A DNA stretch of 64,000 bases, from contig NZ_JAADJT010000021.1 in assembly GCF_011090165.1 (NCBI RefSeq), positions 1 through 64,000 of the forward strand, read 5' to 3'. How positions within the stretch are numbered: the stretch's first letter is position 1; each line of letters opens with the position of its first letter. The position numbers and the translations under genes were made by a program. Below are positions 34,776-43,121 of the stretch, piece after piece. The notes beneath the pieces are model-generated. The model was not told the DNA's origin. It did not search any database and saw only the letters and a list, made by a program, of their open reading frames with translations. This stretch comes from Duganella aceris (lineage in GTDB: Bacteria; Pseudomonadota; Gammaproteobacteria; Burkholderiales; Burkholderiaceae_D).

Positions 34776-37149
34776 AGATGCCGCGTGCCCGGGTCGCGGC
34801 GCCGACGGCGGCCACACGCGGGATGCCGCTGGTCGTGGTCTGGGCGGCGCGGGCGTTGGCGCCCAGGATGGCGGGGTCGTTGATGTTGTAGGCGGCGATG
34901 GCGGCGGCCAGCGCGGGATTGGCGCGCAGTGGATCGGTCGGGGCGCGGGCCGCAGCCTGCGCGGCGGCGAGTTGGGCGGCGTTGGCTTGTTCGGCCGCGT
35001 TCTGTGCGGCGGTATTTTGCGCCACGGCCTGCTGGGCAGCAGTCTGCTCCGCGCCGGCTTGCTGCGCGGCCGAGGCCTGGACGGCGGCGTCCTGCACCGC
35101 CGTGGCCTGGGTCAGGGCCGACTGCTGTGCGGCGGTGGTCTGTTCTGCAATGGCGGTTTGCTGGGCGGCGGTGGACTGCTGCGCGGTCGCGGTTTGTTGC
35201 GCCGCAGCGACCTGTTGTGCGGTTGCGGCGCGTTGGGCGGTCACGGCTTGCTGGGCGGCGCCGGCTGCGGCTGCGGCTTGTTGGGTCGCGGCGGCGGCGG
35301 CGGCGTTTGCCGCGGCCAGATTGTTGGCGGTGGCCTGCGCCGCGCCGGCTTGTTGCGCGACGATGGCTGCGGCGGCGCTGGCCGCTTCCGGTGTGGCGGC
35401 GTTGGCCTGCGCGGCGCGCGCTTGCGCCACGGCGGCGTTGGCCGCAGCGTTCTGCGCCGACAGGGCGTCGACCGCGCTTTGCGCCGCCTGCGCTTGCGAT
35501 GCCGCCGCGCTGGAGGCGGCGTTGGCGGCGGCCACGCTGGCCGCGACGTTCGGCGCCTGGCTGGCGTCGACCTGGTTGGCCGCAGCCGCTGCGGCGGCGT
35601 TCTGCGCGACCGCTGCCTGCGTCGCCGCTTGCGAGCCGGCCGCCGTGGCCGCGCTCAGCCCCGACGTCGACTGCTGCCGCGCCGCCTGCGCCGCCGCCGT
35701 GGCGCGCGCCGCGTCGGCGCTCGATTGAGCGCTCGTTTGTGCGGCCGCCTGGGTGGTGTCGGCGGCTGATTGCTCGACCGATTGCGCGGTCGTCAGCGTG
35801 GCGGCGCGGGCTGCATCGGCGCTCGCTTGCGTGGACGTTTGCGCCGCGCCGCTAGCCTGGCTTGCCAGCGCGGCTTGTGCTGCGGCGTCGGCTTGGGCTG
35901 CCTGCGCTGCCTGCGTCGTGGCGCCGGCCTGCACTGCTTGCGCGGCCTGCGTCGCCGCACCGACCTGCGCTGCTTGCGTGGCCTGCGTCGTGGCGTTGGC
36001 CTGCGCCGCTTGCGCGGCTTGCGTCGTGGCGTTAGCCTGCGCCGCTTGCGTCGTGGCGCTGGCCTGTGCTGCTTGCGTGGCCGCGTTGGCTTGTGTGGTC
36101 GCTGCGTCGGCGGCGTTTGGCGTGTTCGGCGCGTTGGCGGCGTTCGTGGAGTTGAGCGGATTTTGCGGATTCGTCGGGTCGGCCGCGTCGGCGGCGCTGG
36201 CCGCGCTCAGCGGATTGAACGCGGCTTGCCTGTCGGCCGCATCGGCCGCATTGGCGCTGCGCGCCGCCTCGGCGTTTTGCGCGGCGATGACTTCGGCGGT
36301 GGACGCTTGCAGCGGATTGACGATCGGCGACGGCGTTTGCGGATTCAGCGTGGCGGCCGGCTGCTCCAGCGCCGCGCGCTGCGCCGCCAGCCGGTCGGCG
36401 CCGCTGGTCGGCAGCGGTAGCTGCACCAGGTTGTCGATCTCCGCCCGCGCCAGATCGAGCCGGGCGTTGGCGGCCAGGTCGGCCGGCGTCAACGCCGACT
36501 GCTGCGCGGCGCCGAAGCCCGGCAGTTGCGCGCTGCCGGCGGCGCTGAGCTGCTCGGCGAACTGCGTCGCCAGATCGTTGAAGGTGTCGAGCGTATTTTG
36601 CAGCGTCGACGTGGTGCGCTGGCCATCGGTGTTGAACGACGCCCGCAACACCTCATTGTCCAGCGACAGCCCGCCGGTCGCGTCGGACAGCAACGGCGGC
36701 TGCAAGGTCAGGCCGATCTGCGCCAGATTCTGCTGCTGCGACGCGGTGCTGGTGGCGCTCTGCTGCGTCAAGCTCTGCACCAAACTGTTGAGCAGCGAAC
36801 CGCTCTGCGGCTGCGCCTGATTGAAATCGACCCCCGGCAACAGGTTGAACGCATTCACCACATTTTGCGTGGTCTCATTCAACGTTGCCGCACGGCGCGC
36901 CGCCTCCTGCGGATCGGCACCGTTGGCGATGGCCGCCTGCAACTGAGTTAGTTGCTGCTGCGATTGGGATACTGTCAGCAAGAAACTTGCAACCGGCGAC
37001 AGGTCGATCTGCACCGACGCCGGCGCCGGCGCGTCCAGCGCCGAACCGACCGGCGTCACGGTCGCACTGTTGACCGGCGGCGTCTCGTTGATGGGCGTTA
37101 CCAGTGGAATCTGCGGCGCCGACAGCGCGGTCGATGAGATGGGAAACAT
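34774..37149 (-). CDS. Very Ala/Gln-rich repeat protein of unknown function
   Basis: A 791-residue protein. The N-terminal 270 residues look like an ordinary fold (VQIDLSPVASFLLTVSQSQQQLTQLQ, LLPGVDFNQAQ, LDTFNDLATQFAEQL). The middle 470 residues are almost only Ala, Gln, Thr, Ser and Asn in short repeats, with predicted long helices: 36-bp and 27-bp units at 35909-36097 and hexapeptide units like AQQTAT at about 35130-35265. The last 55 residues return to ordinary composition (DPLRANPALAAAIAAYNINDPAILGANAR). There is no signal peptide and no membrane segment. AGGAGAG before the ATG supports the start. No family was recognised; an extended cytoplasmic or appendage-length protein is conceivable. 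Confidence 0.75.
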   Translation of the reverse strand: MFPISSTALSAPQIPLVTPINETPPVNSATVTPVGSALDAPAPASVQIDLSPVASFLLTVSQSQQQLTQLQAAIANGADPQEAARRAATLNETTQNVVNAFNLLPGVDFNQAQPQSGSLLNSLVQSLTQQSATSTASQQQNLAQIGLTLQPPLLSDATGGLSLDNEVLRASFNTDGQRTTSTLQNTLDTFNDLATQFAEQLSAAGSAQLPGFGAAQQSALTPADLAANARLDLARAEIDNLVQLPLPTSGADRLAAQRAALEQPAATLNPQTPSPIVNPLQASTAEVIAAQNAEAARSANAADAADRQAAFNPLSAASAADAADPTNPQNPLNSTNAANAPNTPNAADAATTQANAATQAAQASATTQAAQANATTQAAQAAQANATTQATQAAQVGAATQAAQAVQAGATTQAAQAAQADAAAQAALASQASGAAQTSTQASADAARAATLTTAQSVEQSAADTTQAAAQTSAQSSADAARATAAAQAARQQSTSGLSAATAAGSQAATQAAVAQNAAAAAAANQVDASQAPNVAASVAAANAASSAAASQAQAAQSAVDALSAQNAAANAAVAQARAAQANAATPEAASAAAAIVAQQAGAAQATANNLAAANAAAAAATQQAAAAAGAAQQAVTAQRAATAQQVAAAQQTATAQQSTAAQQTAIAEQTTAAQQSALTQATAVQDAAVQASAAQQAGAEQTAAQQAVAQNTAAQNAAEQANAAQLAAAQAAARAPTDPLRANPALAAAIAAYNINDPAILGANARAAQTTTSGIPRVAAVGAATRARGI
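35909..36097 (-). repeat. In-frame tandem repeat: three 36-bp then three 27-bp units
   Basis: On the plus strand the units start GCCTGCGTC or GCTTGCGTC at 35909, 35945, 35981 (36 bp each) and 36017, 36044, 36071 (27 bp each). They code Ala/Gln-rich 12-mers and 9-mers such as AQANATTQA in the minus-strand protein. The unit size shared with 9348-9563 is noteworthy, although the sequences differ. Confidence 0.75.
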
Positions 37150-37318
37150 GCCGCTCTCCTGAACAGTAATTTGATGACTCCCAGCATCCTCCTGAATCGC
37201 TGGTCTGTCCGTGTGTCAATTCACATAGTGGTTCTTTGTTAGGTCCCGCACGGTCAAGCATGGTTGATGGGCCTATCGTAGTACTTGCAGTTCTTACAAA
37301 CTTACGAGAGGAACCATC

Positions 37319-37672
37319 ATGGAAAACAATATCGACAGCAAAATCAACGCCACCCGCGACGGCGTCACCCAAATCGGCAAAGACCTGCGCTCGGATGCGC
37401 ACGCCACCATCGACAAAGTCGCCGATAAGATCCCACCGGCAACCGACCGCGCCGCCGCCGCCGCCCACACCGGCGTCGACAAAGTCGCCGACACGGTGGA
37501 AAGCACCTCGGACCGCCTGGCCGCACGCAGCAAGCAAGTGGCCGAAAGCTACACCAAGCTGGCCGAATCGGGCCGTAGCCATGTCCGCGCCAGCCCAGCC
37601 ATCTCGGTGCTGATCGCAGCCGCCGCAGGCTATGGCCTGTCGAAGCTGCTGAGCTCGCGCAGCACGAAATAA
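37319..37672 (+). CDS. ElaB/YqjD-like (DUF883-type) membrane-anchored small protein
   Basis: A 117-residue protein. The first 85 residues are polar, helical and amphipathic, with repeated DKVAD/DRAA segments (IDKVADKIPPATDRAA, VDKVADTVESTSDRL). The C-terminus has one hydrophobic stretch (SPAISVLIAAAAGYGLSKLL) followed by SSR, the tail-anchor pattern of the ElaB/YqjD group, which binds ribosomes at the inner membrane in stationary phase and stress in E. coli. GAGGAA about 7 bases before the ATG supports the start. It lies 77 bp before a catalase gene on the same strand, which fits a stress-response setting. Confidence 0.8.
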   Translation: MENNIDSKINATRDGVTQIGKDLRSDAHATIDKVADKIPPATDRAAAAAHTGVDKVADTVESTSDRLAARSKQVAESYTKLAESGRSHVRASPAISVLIAAAAGYGLSKLLSSRSTK

Positions 37673-37702
37673 AACACCCGCCAGCCCGACCGGCAGTGCT
37701 GC

Positions 37703-37733
37703 GAACGGCGGCGCTTCGGCGCGGGCGCCGTTC
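37703..37733 (+). other. Strong hairpin with UUCG loop just before the catalase ribosome-binding site
   Basis: GAACGGCG (37703-37710) pairs with CGCCGTTC (37726-37733), and inside it GCGC (37711-37714) and GCGC (37719-37722) close a TTCG tetraloop, leaving a GGG bulge. No T tract follows, so it is not a normal terminator. It ends a few bases before AAGGAAA, the catalase ribosome-binding site. It may stabilise the message or separate the ElaB-like and catalase transcripts. Confidence 0.6.
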
Positions 37734-37749
37734 GACCCAAGGAAACTAT

Positions 37750-40170
37750 ATGACCTCTTCTAAGAAAACGCCGGCCTCCATCATGGGGGCCGGTTCCGTA
37801 TTGAGCACCGTGGCCGGACCATCCACCGCGCCGCCACCGAACAGCCTGGGACAGGACACGCCGCCGCGCCAGGCGCTGTTGGACAAAGTCGCCTCGGGCC
37901 AGGCGCTGGCCAAGGGCATGTCGTACAACGCCAACAAGGCCGGCGAGCATGGCGACGCCGCGCGCACGCCGCAGCCGGGGCAGACCTGTCCGGTGCCGCA
38001 TCCGTCGGCCACCGCCAGCACCGCCGCCGAAACCGTCGCCTCGCCGAAGGTCGGCGCCGGCGTGCCGCCGGTGGGCGTGTGCCCGGCCGGTGACCTGGAC
38101 CGCGTCCGCGCCGACGGCGGCGGCCAGCGCCTGACCACCAACCAGGGCGTGCCGGTCGCCGACAACCAGAACTCGCTGAAGGTCGGCCTGCGCGGCCCGA
38201 CCGCGCTTGAAGACTTCATCCTGCGCGAAAAGATCACCCACTTCGACCACGAACGCATCCCGGAACGCGTGGTGCACGCGCGCGGCTCGGCGGCGCACGG
38301 CTACTTCGAAAGCTACGACGACCTCAGCGACCTCACCCGCGCCGCGCCGTTCGCGGCGGCCGGCAAGCGCACTCCGGTGTTCGTGCGCTTCTCGACCGTG
38401 GCCGGCGAGCGCGGTTCGGCCGACACCGTGCGCGATGTGCGCGGCTTCGCCGTCAAGTTCTACACCGACGAAGGCAACTGGGATCTGGTCGGCAACAACA
38501 TCCCGGTGTTCTTCATCCAGGACGCGATGAAATTCCCCGACCTGGTCCACGCCGTCAAGCCGGAGCCGAACAACGCCATCCCGCAGGCGTCCAGCGCGCA
38601 CGACACCTTTTGGGACTTCGCCTCGCTGATGCCGGAATCGACCCACATGCTGATGTGGCAGATGTCGGACCGCGCCATCCCGCGCAGCTACCGCACCATG
38701 CAGGGCTTCGGCGTGCACACCTTCCGCCTGGTGAACGCCGAAGGCGTCGCGGTGTTCTGCAAATTCCACTGGAATCCGGTGGGCGGCACGCACTCGCTGG
38801 TCTGGGACGAGGCGGCCAAGATCACCGGCGCCGACGCCGACTTCCACCGCCGCGATTTGTGGGAAGCCATCGAGGCCGGCGCCTATCCGGAATGGGAACT
38901 GGCGCTGCAGATCTTCACCGAGGAACAGGCTGAGGAATTCCCATTCGACGTGCTGGATGCGACCAAGCTGATTCCCGAAGAGCTGGTGCCGCTGCGCGTG
39001 GTCGGCAAGATGACCTTGAACCGCAACCCGGACAACTTCTTCGCCGAGACCGAGCAGGTGGCCTTCTGCACCGCGCACATCGTGCCGGGCATCGACTTCA
39101 GCAACGATCCGCTGCTGCAAGGGCGCATCCACTCGTATCTGGATACGCAGATCAGCCGCCTGGGCGGGGTAAATTTCCACGAGATCCCGATCAACGCGCC
39201 GATCGCGCCGGTGCACAACAACCAGCGCGACGGCATGCACCGCCAGTCGATTCCGCGCGGCCGCGTGGCGTACGAGCCGAATTCGCTGGGTGGCGGCTGT
39301 CCGTTCCAGGCCGGCATGGCGGGCTTCACCACGGCGGCCAGTCGTTCGCCGCAGCCACCGGAAGACAAGGTGCGCGGCAAGCCTGAACTGTTCGCCGAAC
39401 ACTATGCGCAGGCGCGCCTGTTCTGGATCAGCCAGACCCCGGCCGAGCAGACCCACATCGTCAACGCCTTCCGCTTCGAATTGAGCCGGGTGCAGACGCA
39501 GGCCGTGCGCCAGCGCCTGGTGTCGATGCTGGCCAATGTCGATCCGATCCTGGCCGAAGGCGTGGCCGACGGCCTGGGCTTCGCCGTGCCGCCGGCGATG
39601 CCGCTGGCGACCGACGACCCGGCGCCGCATTACGAGCCGTCGCCCGCCTTGTCGCTGCTGTCGCGGCCGGGCAGCGTCGGCATCCAGACGCGCAAGGTGG
39701 CGATCCTGGCCGGACACGGCGTCGACGCGGTCAGCCTGAAGGCGGTGTACGCCGACCTGCTGGCGGCCGGCGCGGTGCCGCGCGTGGTGGCGCCGCAACT
39801 GGGCCAGCTGGCGGCGGCCGACGGCAGCCGGATCGACATCGAGATCTCGATCGAAGCCGGCCCGCCGGTGCTGTATGACGCGGTGATCGTGGCCGACGGC
39901 GACACCAGCGCGGCGATGCTGTCGCGCGACGCCGGCGCGCTCGACTTCATCCGCCAGCAGCACTTGCACTGCAAGCCTATCCTGGCCATCGGTTCGGGCA
40001 AGGAGCTGTTGCTCAAGGTCGGCCTGACCGGCGATCTGGAGGACGGCACGGCCGACGCGGCGCTGTGGATGGTGGACGCCGGCGCGGTCGATGCGGCGCT
40101 GGAGCAGTTCAAGGCGGCGCTGGCCGGCCATCGCGACTTCAAGCGCGAGACCGACGGCGTGGCGCTGTAA
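37750..40170 (+). CDS. katE: Large-subunit monofunctional catalase (HPII type)
   Basis: An 806-residue catalase. An N-terminal extension (about 1-110) precedes the heme core: catalytic His176 in RVVHARGSAAHGYF, then FVRFSTVAGERGSADTVRDV, FAVKFYTDEGNWDLVGNN, and the proximal heme Tyr463 in HSYLDTQISRLGG. After about residue 640 there is the flavodoxin/DJ-1-like C-terminal domain (VAILAGHGVDAV... DAVIVADG) that marks HPII-type enzymes. It decomposes hydrogen peroxide in the cytosol. AAGGAAA upstream supports ATG at 37750; a longer frame upstream runs through the hairpin and was rejected. The hairpin at 37703-37733 lies in its leader. Confidence 0.95.
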   Translation: MTSSKKTPASIMGAGSVLSTVAGPSTAPPPNSLGQDTPPRQALLDKVASGQALAKGMSYNANKAGEHGDAARTPQPGQTCPVPHPSATASTAAETVASPKVGAGVPPVGVCPAGDLDRVRADGGGQRLTTNQGVPVADNQNSLKVGLRGPTALEDFILREKITHFDHERIPERVVHARGSAAHGYFESYDDLSDLTRAAPFAAAGKRTPVFVRFSTVAGERGSADTVRDVRGFAVKFYTDEGNWDLVGNNIPVFFIQDAMKFPDLVHAVKPEPNNAIPQASSAHDTFWDFASLMPESTHMLMWQMSDRAIPRSYRTMQGFGVHTFRLVNAEGVAVFCKFHWNPVGGTHSLVWDEAAKITGADADFHRRDLWEAIEAGAYPEWELALQIFTEEQAEEFPFDVLDATKLIPEELVPLRVVGKMTLNRNPDNFFAETEQVAFCTAHIVPGIDFSNDPLLQGRIHSYLDTQISRLGGVNFHEIPINAPIAPVHNNQRDGMHRQSIPRGRVAYEPNSLGGGCPFQAGMAGFTTAASRSPQPPEDKVRGKPELFAEHYAQARLFWISQTPAEQTHIVNAFRFELSRVQTQAVRQRLVSMLANVDPILAEGVADGLGFAVPPAMPLATDDPAPHYEPSPALSLLSRPGSVGIQTRKVAILAGHGVDAVSLKAVYADLLAAGAVPRVVAPQLGQLAAADGSRIDIEISIEAGPPVLYDAVIVADGDTSAAMLSRDAGALDFIRQQHLHCKPILAIGSGKELLLKVGLTGDLEDGTADAALWMVDAGAVDAALEQFKAALAGHRDFKRETDGVAL

Positions 40171-40243
40171 TACCCGGGGGCGGCGCCACGCCGCCCCTGT
40201 CCTTTTGGCCAGCCCTAAAGTGTTCAAATCCGCCTTGCGGAGT

Positions 40244-40260
40244 GGTATGCTCGGTATACC
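40244..40260 (+). promoter_or_regulatory. Possible promoter/operator before the MFS pump gene
   Basis: GGTAT (40244-40248) and ATACC (40256-40260) form an inverted repeat with a 7-bp spacer, 25 bp before the start codon. TTCAAA at 40223-40228 and TATGCT at 40246-40251, 17 bp apart, could be -35 and -10 elements, each matching four of six consensus bases. No regulator gene is adjacent to the pump operon. Confidence 0.3.
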
Positions 40261-40284
40261 ATTTTTTTACGGGACTGGTTGAAG

Positions 40285-41907
40285 ATGGACGTGTATGCCC
40301 CACAGGTTTGGCAGCCGCACGAGCGCCCGCTGTTGCCGGGCTCTCCGTCCAGCCCCATTCACACCTTCGAAAAGCGCATGGCCTTCCTGGTGGTCGGCTT
40401 CATCGTCGCCATCACCGGTGGCCTGGGCAACGCGCTGGTGTCGGTCAACCTGCCGTACCTGCAAGGATCGCTCGGCGTGTATTCGGCCGAGATCCAGTGG
40501 CTGCCGGCCGCCTACGTGATGGCCAACGTCTCGATGAACCTGCTGCTGGTCAAGTTCCGCCAGCAGTACGGGCTGCGCTTGTTCACCGAATTGTTCCTGG
40601 TGCTGTACGCGATCGCCACCGTGGCTCACCTGTTCGTGCACGGCCTGGCGTCGGCGATCGCGGTGCGCGCCGCGCACGGCATGAGCGGCGCGGCGCTGAC
40701 CACGCTGGGACTGTACTACGTGCTGCAAGCGTTTCCGGCGCCGCACCGGCTCAAGGCGGTGGTGTTCGGCATCGGCTTCTCGCAGCTGGCGATCCCGATG
40801 GCGCGGCTGTTTTCGTCGGAGCTGATGGAGTTCGGCGAATGGCGCGGCCTGTACTTTTTCGAGCTGGGGCTGGCGCTGCTGTCGCTGGCCTGCGTGCTGT
40901 GGCTCAAGCTGCCGCCGGGCGACCGCATCAAGGCCTTCGAGAAAATGGACTTCCTCACCTTCGCGCTGTTCGCGCCGGGCGTGGCGCTGCTGTCGGCGGT
41001 GCTGGCGCTGGGCCGCACCGTGTGGTGGCTGGAATCGCGCTGGCTCGGCTACAGCCTGGCGGGGGCGATCGTGCTGATCACCGCCGCGCTGCTGGTCGAG
41101 CACAACCGCGCGCGGCCGCTGCTCAACACGCGCTGGCTCACCAACGCCAACATCGCGCGGCTGGCGATGTCGGTGCTGCTGATCCGCGTGGTGCAGTCGG
41201 AGGCCAGCGGTACCGTGGGCTTCCTGCAGGCGCTCGGCCTGCAGAACGACCAGATGATGGTGTTGTGGTGGGTGGTGATGGTCGGCGCCGTGGCCGGCAT
41301 GACGGTCAGCGCGCTGACGATCACGCCGGCGCGCATCCCGGCGCAGCTGATGTTCTCGCTGGCGGTGATGGCGCTGGGCGCCTATCTGGATTCGGATTCG
41401 ACCAACCTGACGCGGCCCGCCGACTTGTACCTCAGCCAGTTCCTGCTCGGCTTCGGCGGCGCCTTCTTCATCGGGCCGACGTTCGTGTCGGGCTTCGGCG
41501 CGGTGATCGCGGCGCCGAATAACCTGGTCAGCTTCTCGGTCATGTTCAGCATCACGCAGACGCTGGGCAGCCTGCTCGGCACGGCGCTGGTGGGCACCTT
41601 CCAGGTGGCGCGCGAGAAGTACCATTCCAGCATCCTGGTCGACAACCTGACCACGCTCAATCCGCAGGTGGCGGCGCGCATCCAGTCCGGCGGCTTGGGG
41701 AATCTGGCGGCGGCCGCCACGCGCGAAGCCAACATCCTCGCCTACAACGATGTGTTCCTGATGATTACCCTGGTGGCGCTGCTGACGCTGGCGTGGCTGC
41801 TGGCGCGTCACCTGTGGTCGATCTGCGTCACCTGCCAGCCCAAGCCCGCGCACAACGCGCAGACCGGTATGGCCAATGTCTCCCTCAACAATTCCGGATC
41901 GCGCTGA
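40285..41907 (+). CDS. MFS efflux transporter (DHA2/EmrB-like)
   Basis: A 540-residue membrane protein with about 14 hydrophobic segments, starting MDVYAPQVWQPHERP and entering the membrane at about residue 30 (MAFLVVGFIVAITGGLGNALVSVNLPYLQGSLG). The TM1-TM2 region ALVSVNLPYLQGSLGVYSAEIQWLPAAYVMA is the DHA2 signature, and the C-terminal LVDNLTTLNPQ loop before the last helix is also seen in EmrB relatives. It is a proton-driven drug exporter. ATG at 40285 was preferred to a TTG two codons earlier. The adaptor gene starts 5 bp after its stop and the outer-membrane factor follows, so all three form one tripartite pump operon. Confidence 0.9.
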   Translation: MDVYAPQVWQPHERPLLPGSPSSPIHTFEKRMAFLVVGFIVAITGGLGNALVSVNLPYLQGSLGVYSAEIQWLPAAYVMANVSMNLLLVKFRQQYGLRLFTELFLVLYAIATVAHLFVHGLASAIAVRAAHGMSGAALTTLGLYYVLQAFPAPHRLKAVVFGIGFSQLAIPMARLFSSELMEFGEWRGLYFFELGLALLSLACVLWLKLPPGDRIKAFEKMDFLTFALFAPGVALLSAVLALGRTVWWLESRWLGYSLAGAIVLITAALLVEHNRARPLLNTRWLTNANIARLAMSVLLIRVVQSEASGTVGFLQALGLQNDQMMVLWWVVMVGAVAGMTVSALTITPARIPAQLMFSLAVMALGAYLDSDSTNLTRPADLYLSQFLLGFGGAFFIGPTFVSGFGAVIAAPNNLVSFSVMFSITQTLGSLLGTALVGTFQVAREKYHSSILVDNLTTLNPQVAARIQSGGLGNLAAAATREANILAYNDVFLMITLVALLTLAWLLARHLWSICVTCQPKPAHNAQTGMANVSLNNSGSR

Positions 41908-41912
41908 CCCAC

Positions 41913-43121
41913 ATGTCTACCAATACTCCCGACGACAAGACCAACTCCGATAACCGTGTGGCGGCGGTGGCCGCCGCAGCCGCGGCGGCTGCCGTGGCGG
42001 CGTCCGCGCCCAGCGCGCCGGCGCCGGACCGGCGGGCGCAGATCATTTCGGCGATCACGTTTTCGGCGGTGGCGCTGGTCGGTGTGCTGATCGTGCTGTA
42101 TGCGTGGCGGCTGCCGCCGTTCAGCAGCGCCATCGTCTCGACCGAGAACGCGCTGGTGCGCGGTCAGGTGACGCTGATCGGCACGCAGCTGCCGGGTTAT
42201 GTGGTGGACGTCAAGGTGCAGGATTTCCAGCTGGTGCAAAAGGGCGAGTTGCTGGCGCTGATCGACGACCGCATCTACCAGCAGCGCTACGAACAGGCGC
42301 AGGCGCAATTGGCGTCGCAGAAGGCGGCGCTGGAGAACTGGGCGCAGGCGCGCGGCACGGCGGCGGCGGGGGTGCTGTTGAATCAGGCCGCGCTGGCCAA
42401 CGCGCAGGCGCAGTCGGCCCGGTCGCAGGCGGATCTGCGGCGCGTCGATTCGCTGGCGGCGGATGGCTCGCTGTCCTTGCGCGAGCAGGATTCGTCGAAG
42501 GCGGCGCTGGCGCAGACGGCGGCGGCGGTGCAGCAGGCGCGCGCCAGTCTGGATATCGCGAAGCAGCAGGTGCAGTCGGTGACGGTCAACAAGCTGTCGC
42601 TGGAGGCGGCGGTGGCGAACGCCGAGGCGGCGCTGAAGGCGGCCAAGGTGGACCTGGACAACACGCGCATCACCGCGCCGGAGGATGGTCAGTTGGGACA
42701 GGTCACGGTGCGCAAGGGCGCTTACGTCAACACCGGGGCGCAGTTGATGGGATTGGTGCCGAAGCAGTTGTGGGTGATCGCCAATCTCAAGGAGACGCAG
42801 ATGAACAATGTGCAGGTGGGGCAGAGCGCCACCTTCAGGGTCGACGCGCTGGACGGCGCGACGCTGACCGGGCAGGTGGAGCGGATCTCGCCGGCCACCG
42901 GGTCCGAGTTCAGCGTGCTGCCGGCCGATAACGCGACCGGCAACTACGTCAAGATCGCGCAGCGCATTCCGGTGCGGATCCGCATCGATCCGGGCCAGGC
43001 CAAGGCGCGGCGGCTGGCGCCGGGGATGTCGGTGATCGTCAGCATCGACACCTCGTCGGTGCTGGACGACGGCGGCCGCGCGCCTGCCACGCCGGCCACG
43101 GCGTCCGGAGCCAAGCCATGA
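41913..43121 (+). CDS. HlyD/EmrA-like membrane fusion protein
   Basis: A 402-residue periplasmic adaptor. An Ala-rich cytosolic N-terminus (about 15-30) leads to one transmembrane helix (about 48-70, ITFSAVALVGVLIVLYAW). A biotinyl-lipoyl half-motif follows (GYVVDVKVQDFQLVQKGELLALIDDRIY), a long coiled-coil hairpin (about 130-230), the second half (ITAPEDGQLGQVTVRKGAYVNTGAQL), and a beta-barrel. It links the MFS pump to the outer-membrane channel. Its stop overlaps the next ATG (ATGA at 43118-43121). The Met at 41913 was chosen because it follows the pump stop by 5 bp; a longer upstream frame overlaps the pump gene. Confidence 0.9.
   Translation: MSTNTPDDKTNSDNRVAAVAAAAAAAAVAASAPSAPAPDRRAQIISAITFSAVALVGVLIVLYAWRLPPFSSAIVSTENALVRGQVTLIGTQLPGYVVDVKVQDFQLVQKGELLALIDDRIYQQRYEQAQAQLASQKAALENWAQARGTAAAGVLLNQAALANAQAQSARSQADLRRVDSLAADGSLSLREQDSSKAALAQTAAAVQQARASLDIAKQQVQSVTVNKLSLEAAVANAEAALKAAKVDLDNTRITAPEDGQLGQVTVRKGAYVNTGAQLMGLVPKQLWVIANLKETQMNNVQVGQSATFRVDALDGATLTGQVERISPATGSEFSVLPADNATGNYVKIAQRIPVRIRIDPGQAKARRLAPGMSVIVSIDTSSVLDDGGRAPATPATASGAKP

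Noticed and set aside
37696..37749. Extended start of the catalase gene upstream of 37750
   Set aside because: The added 18 residues are encoded by the hairpin region and the ribosome-binding site lies downstream of them.
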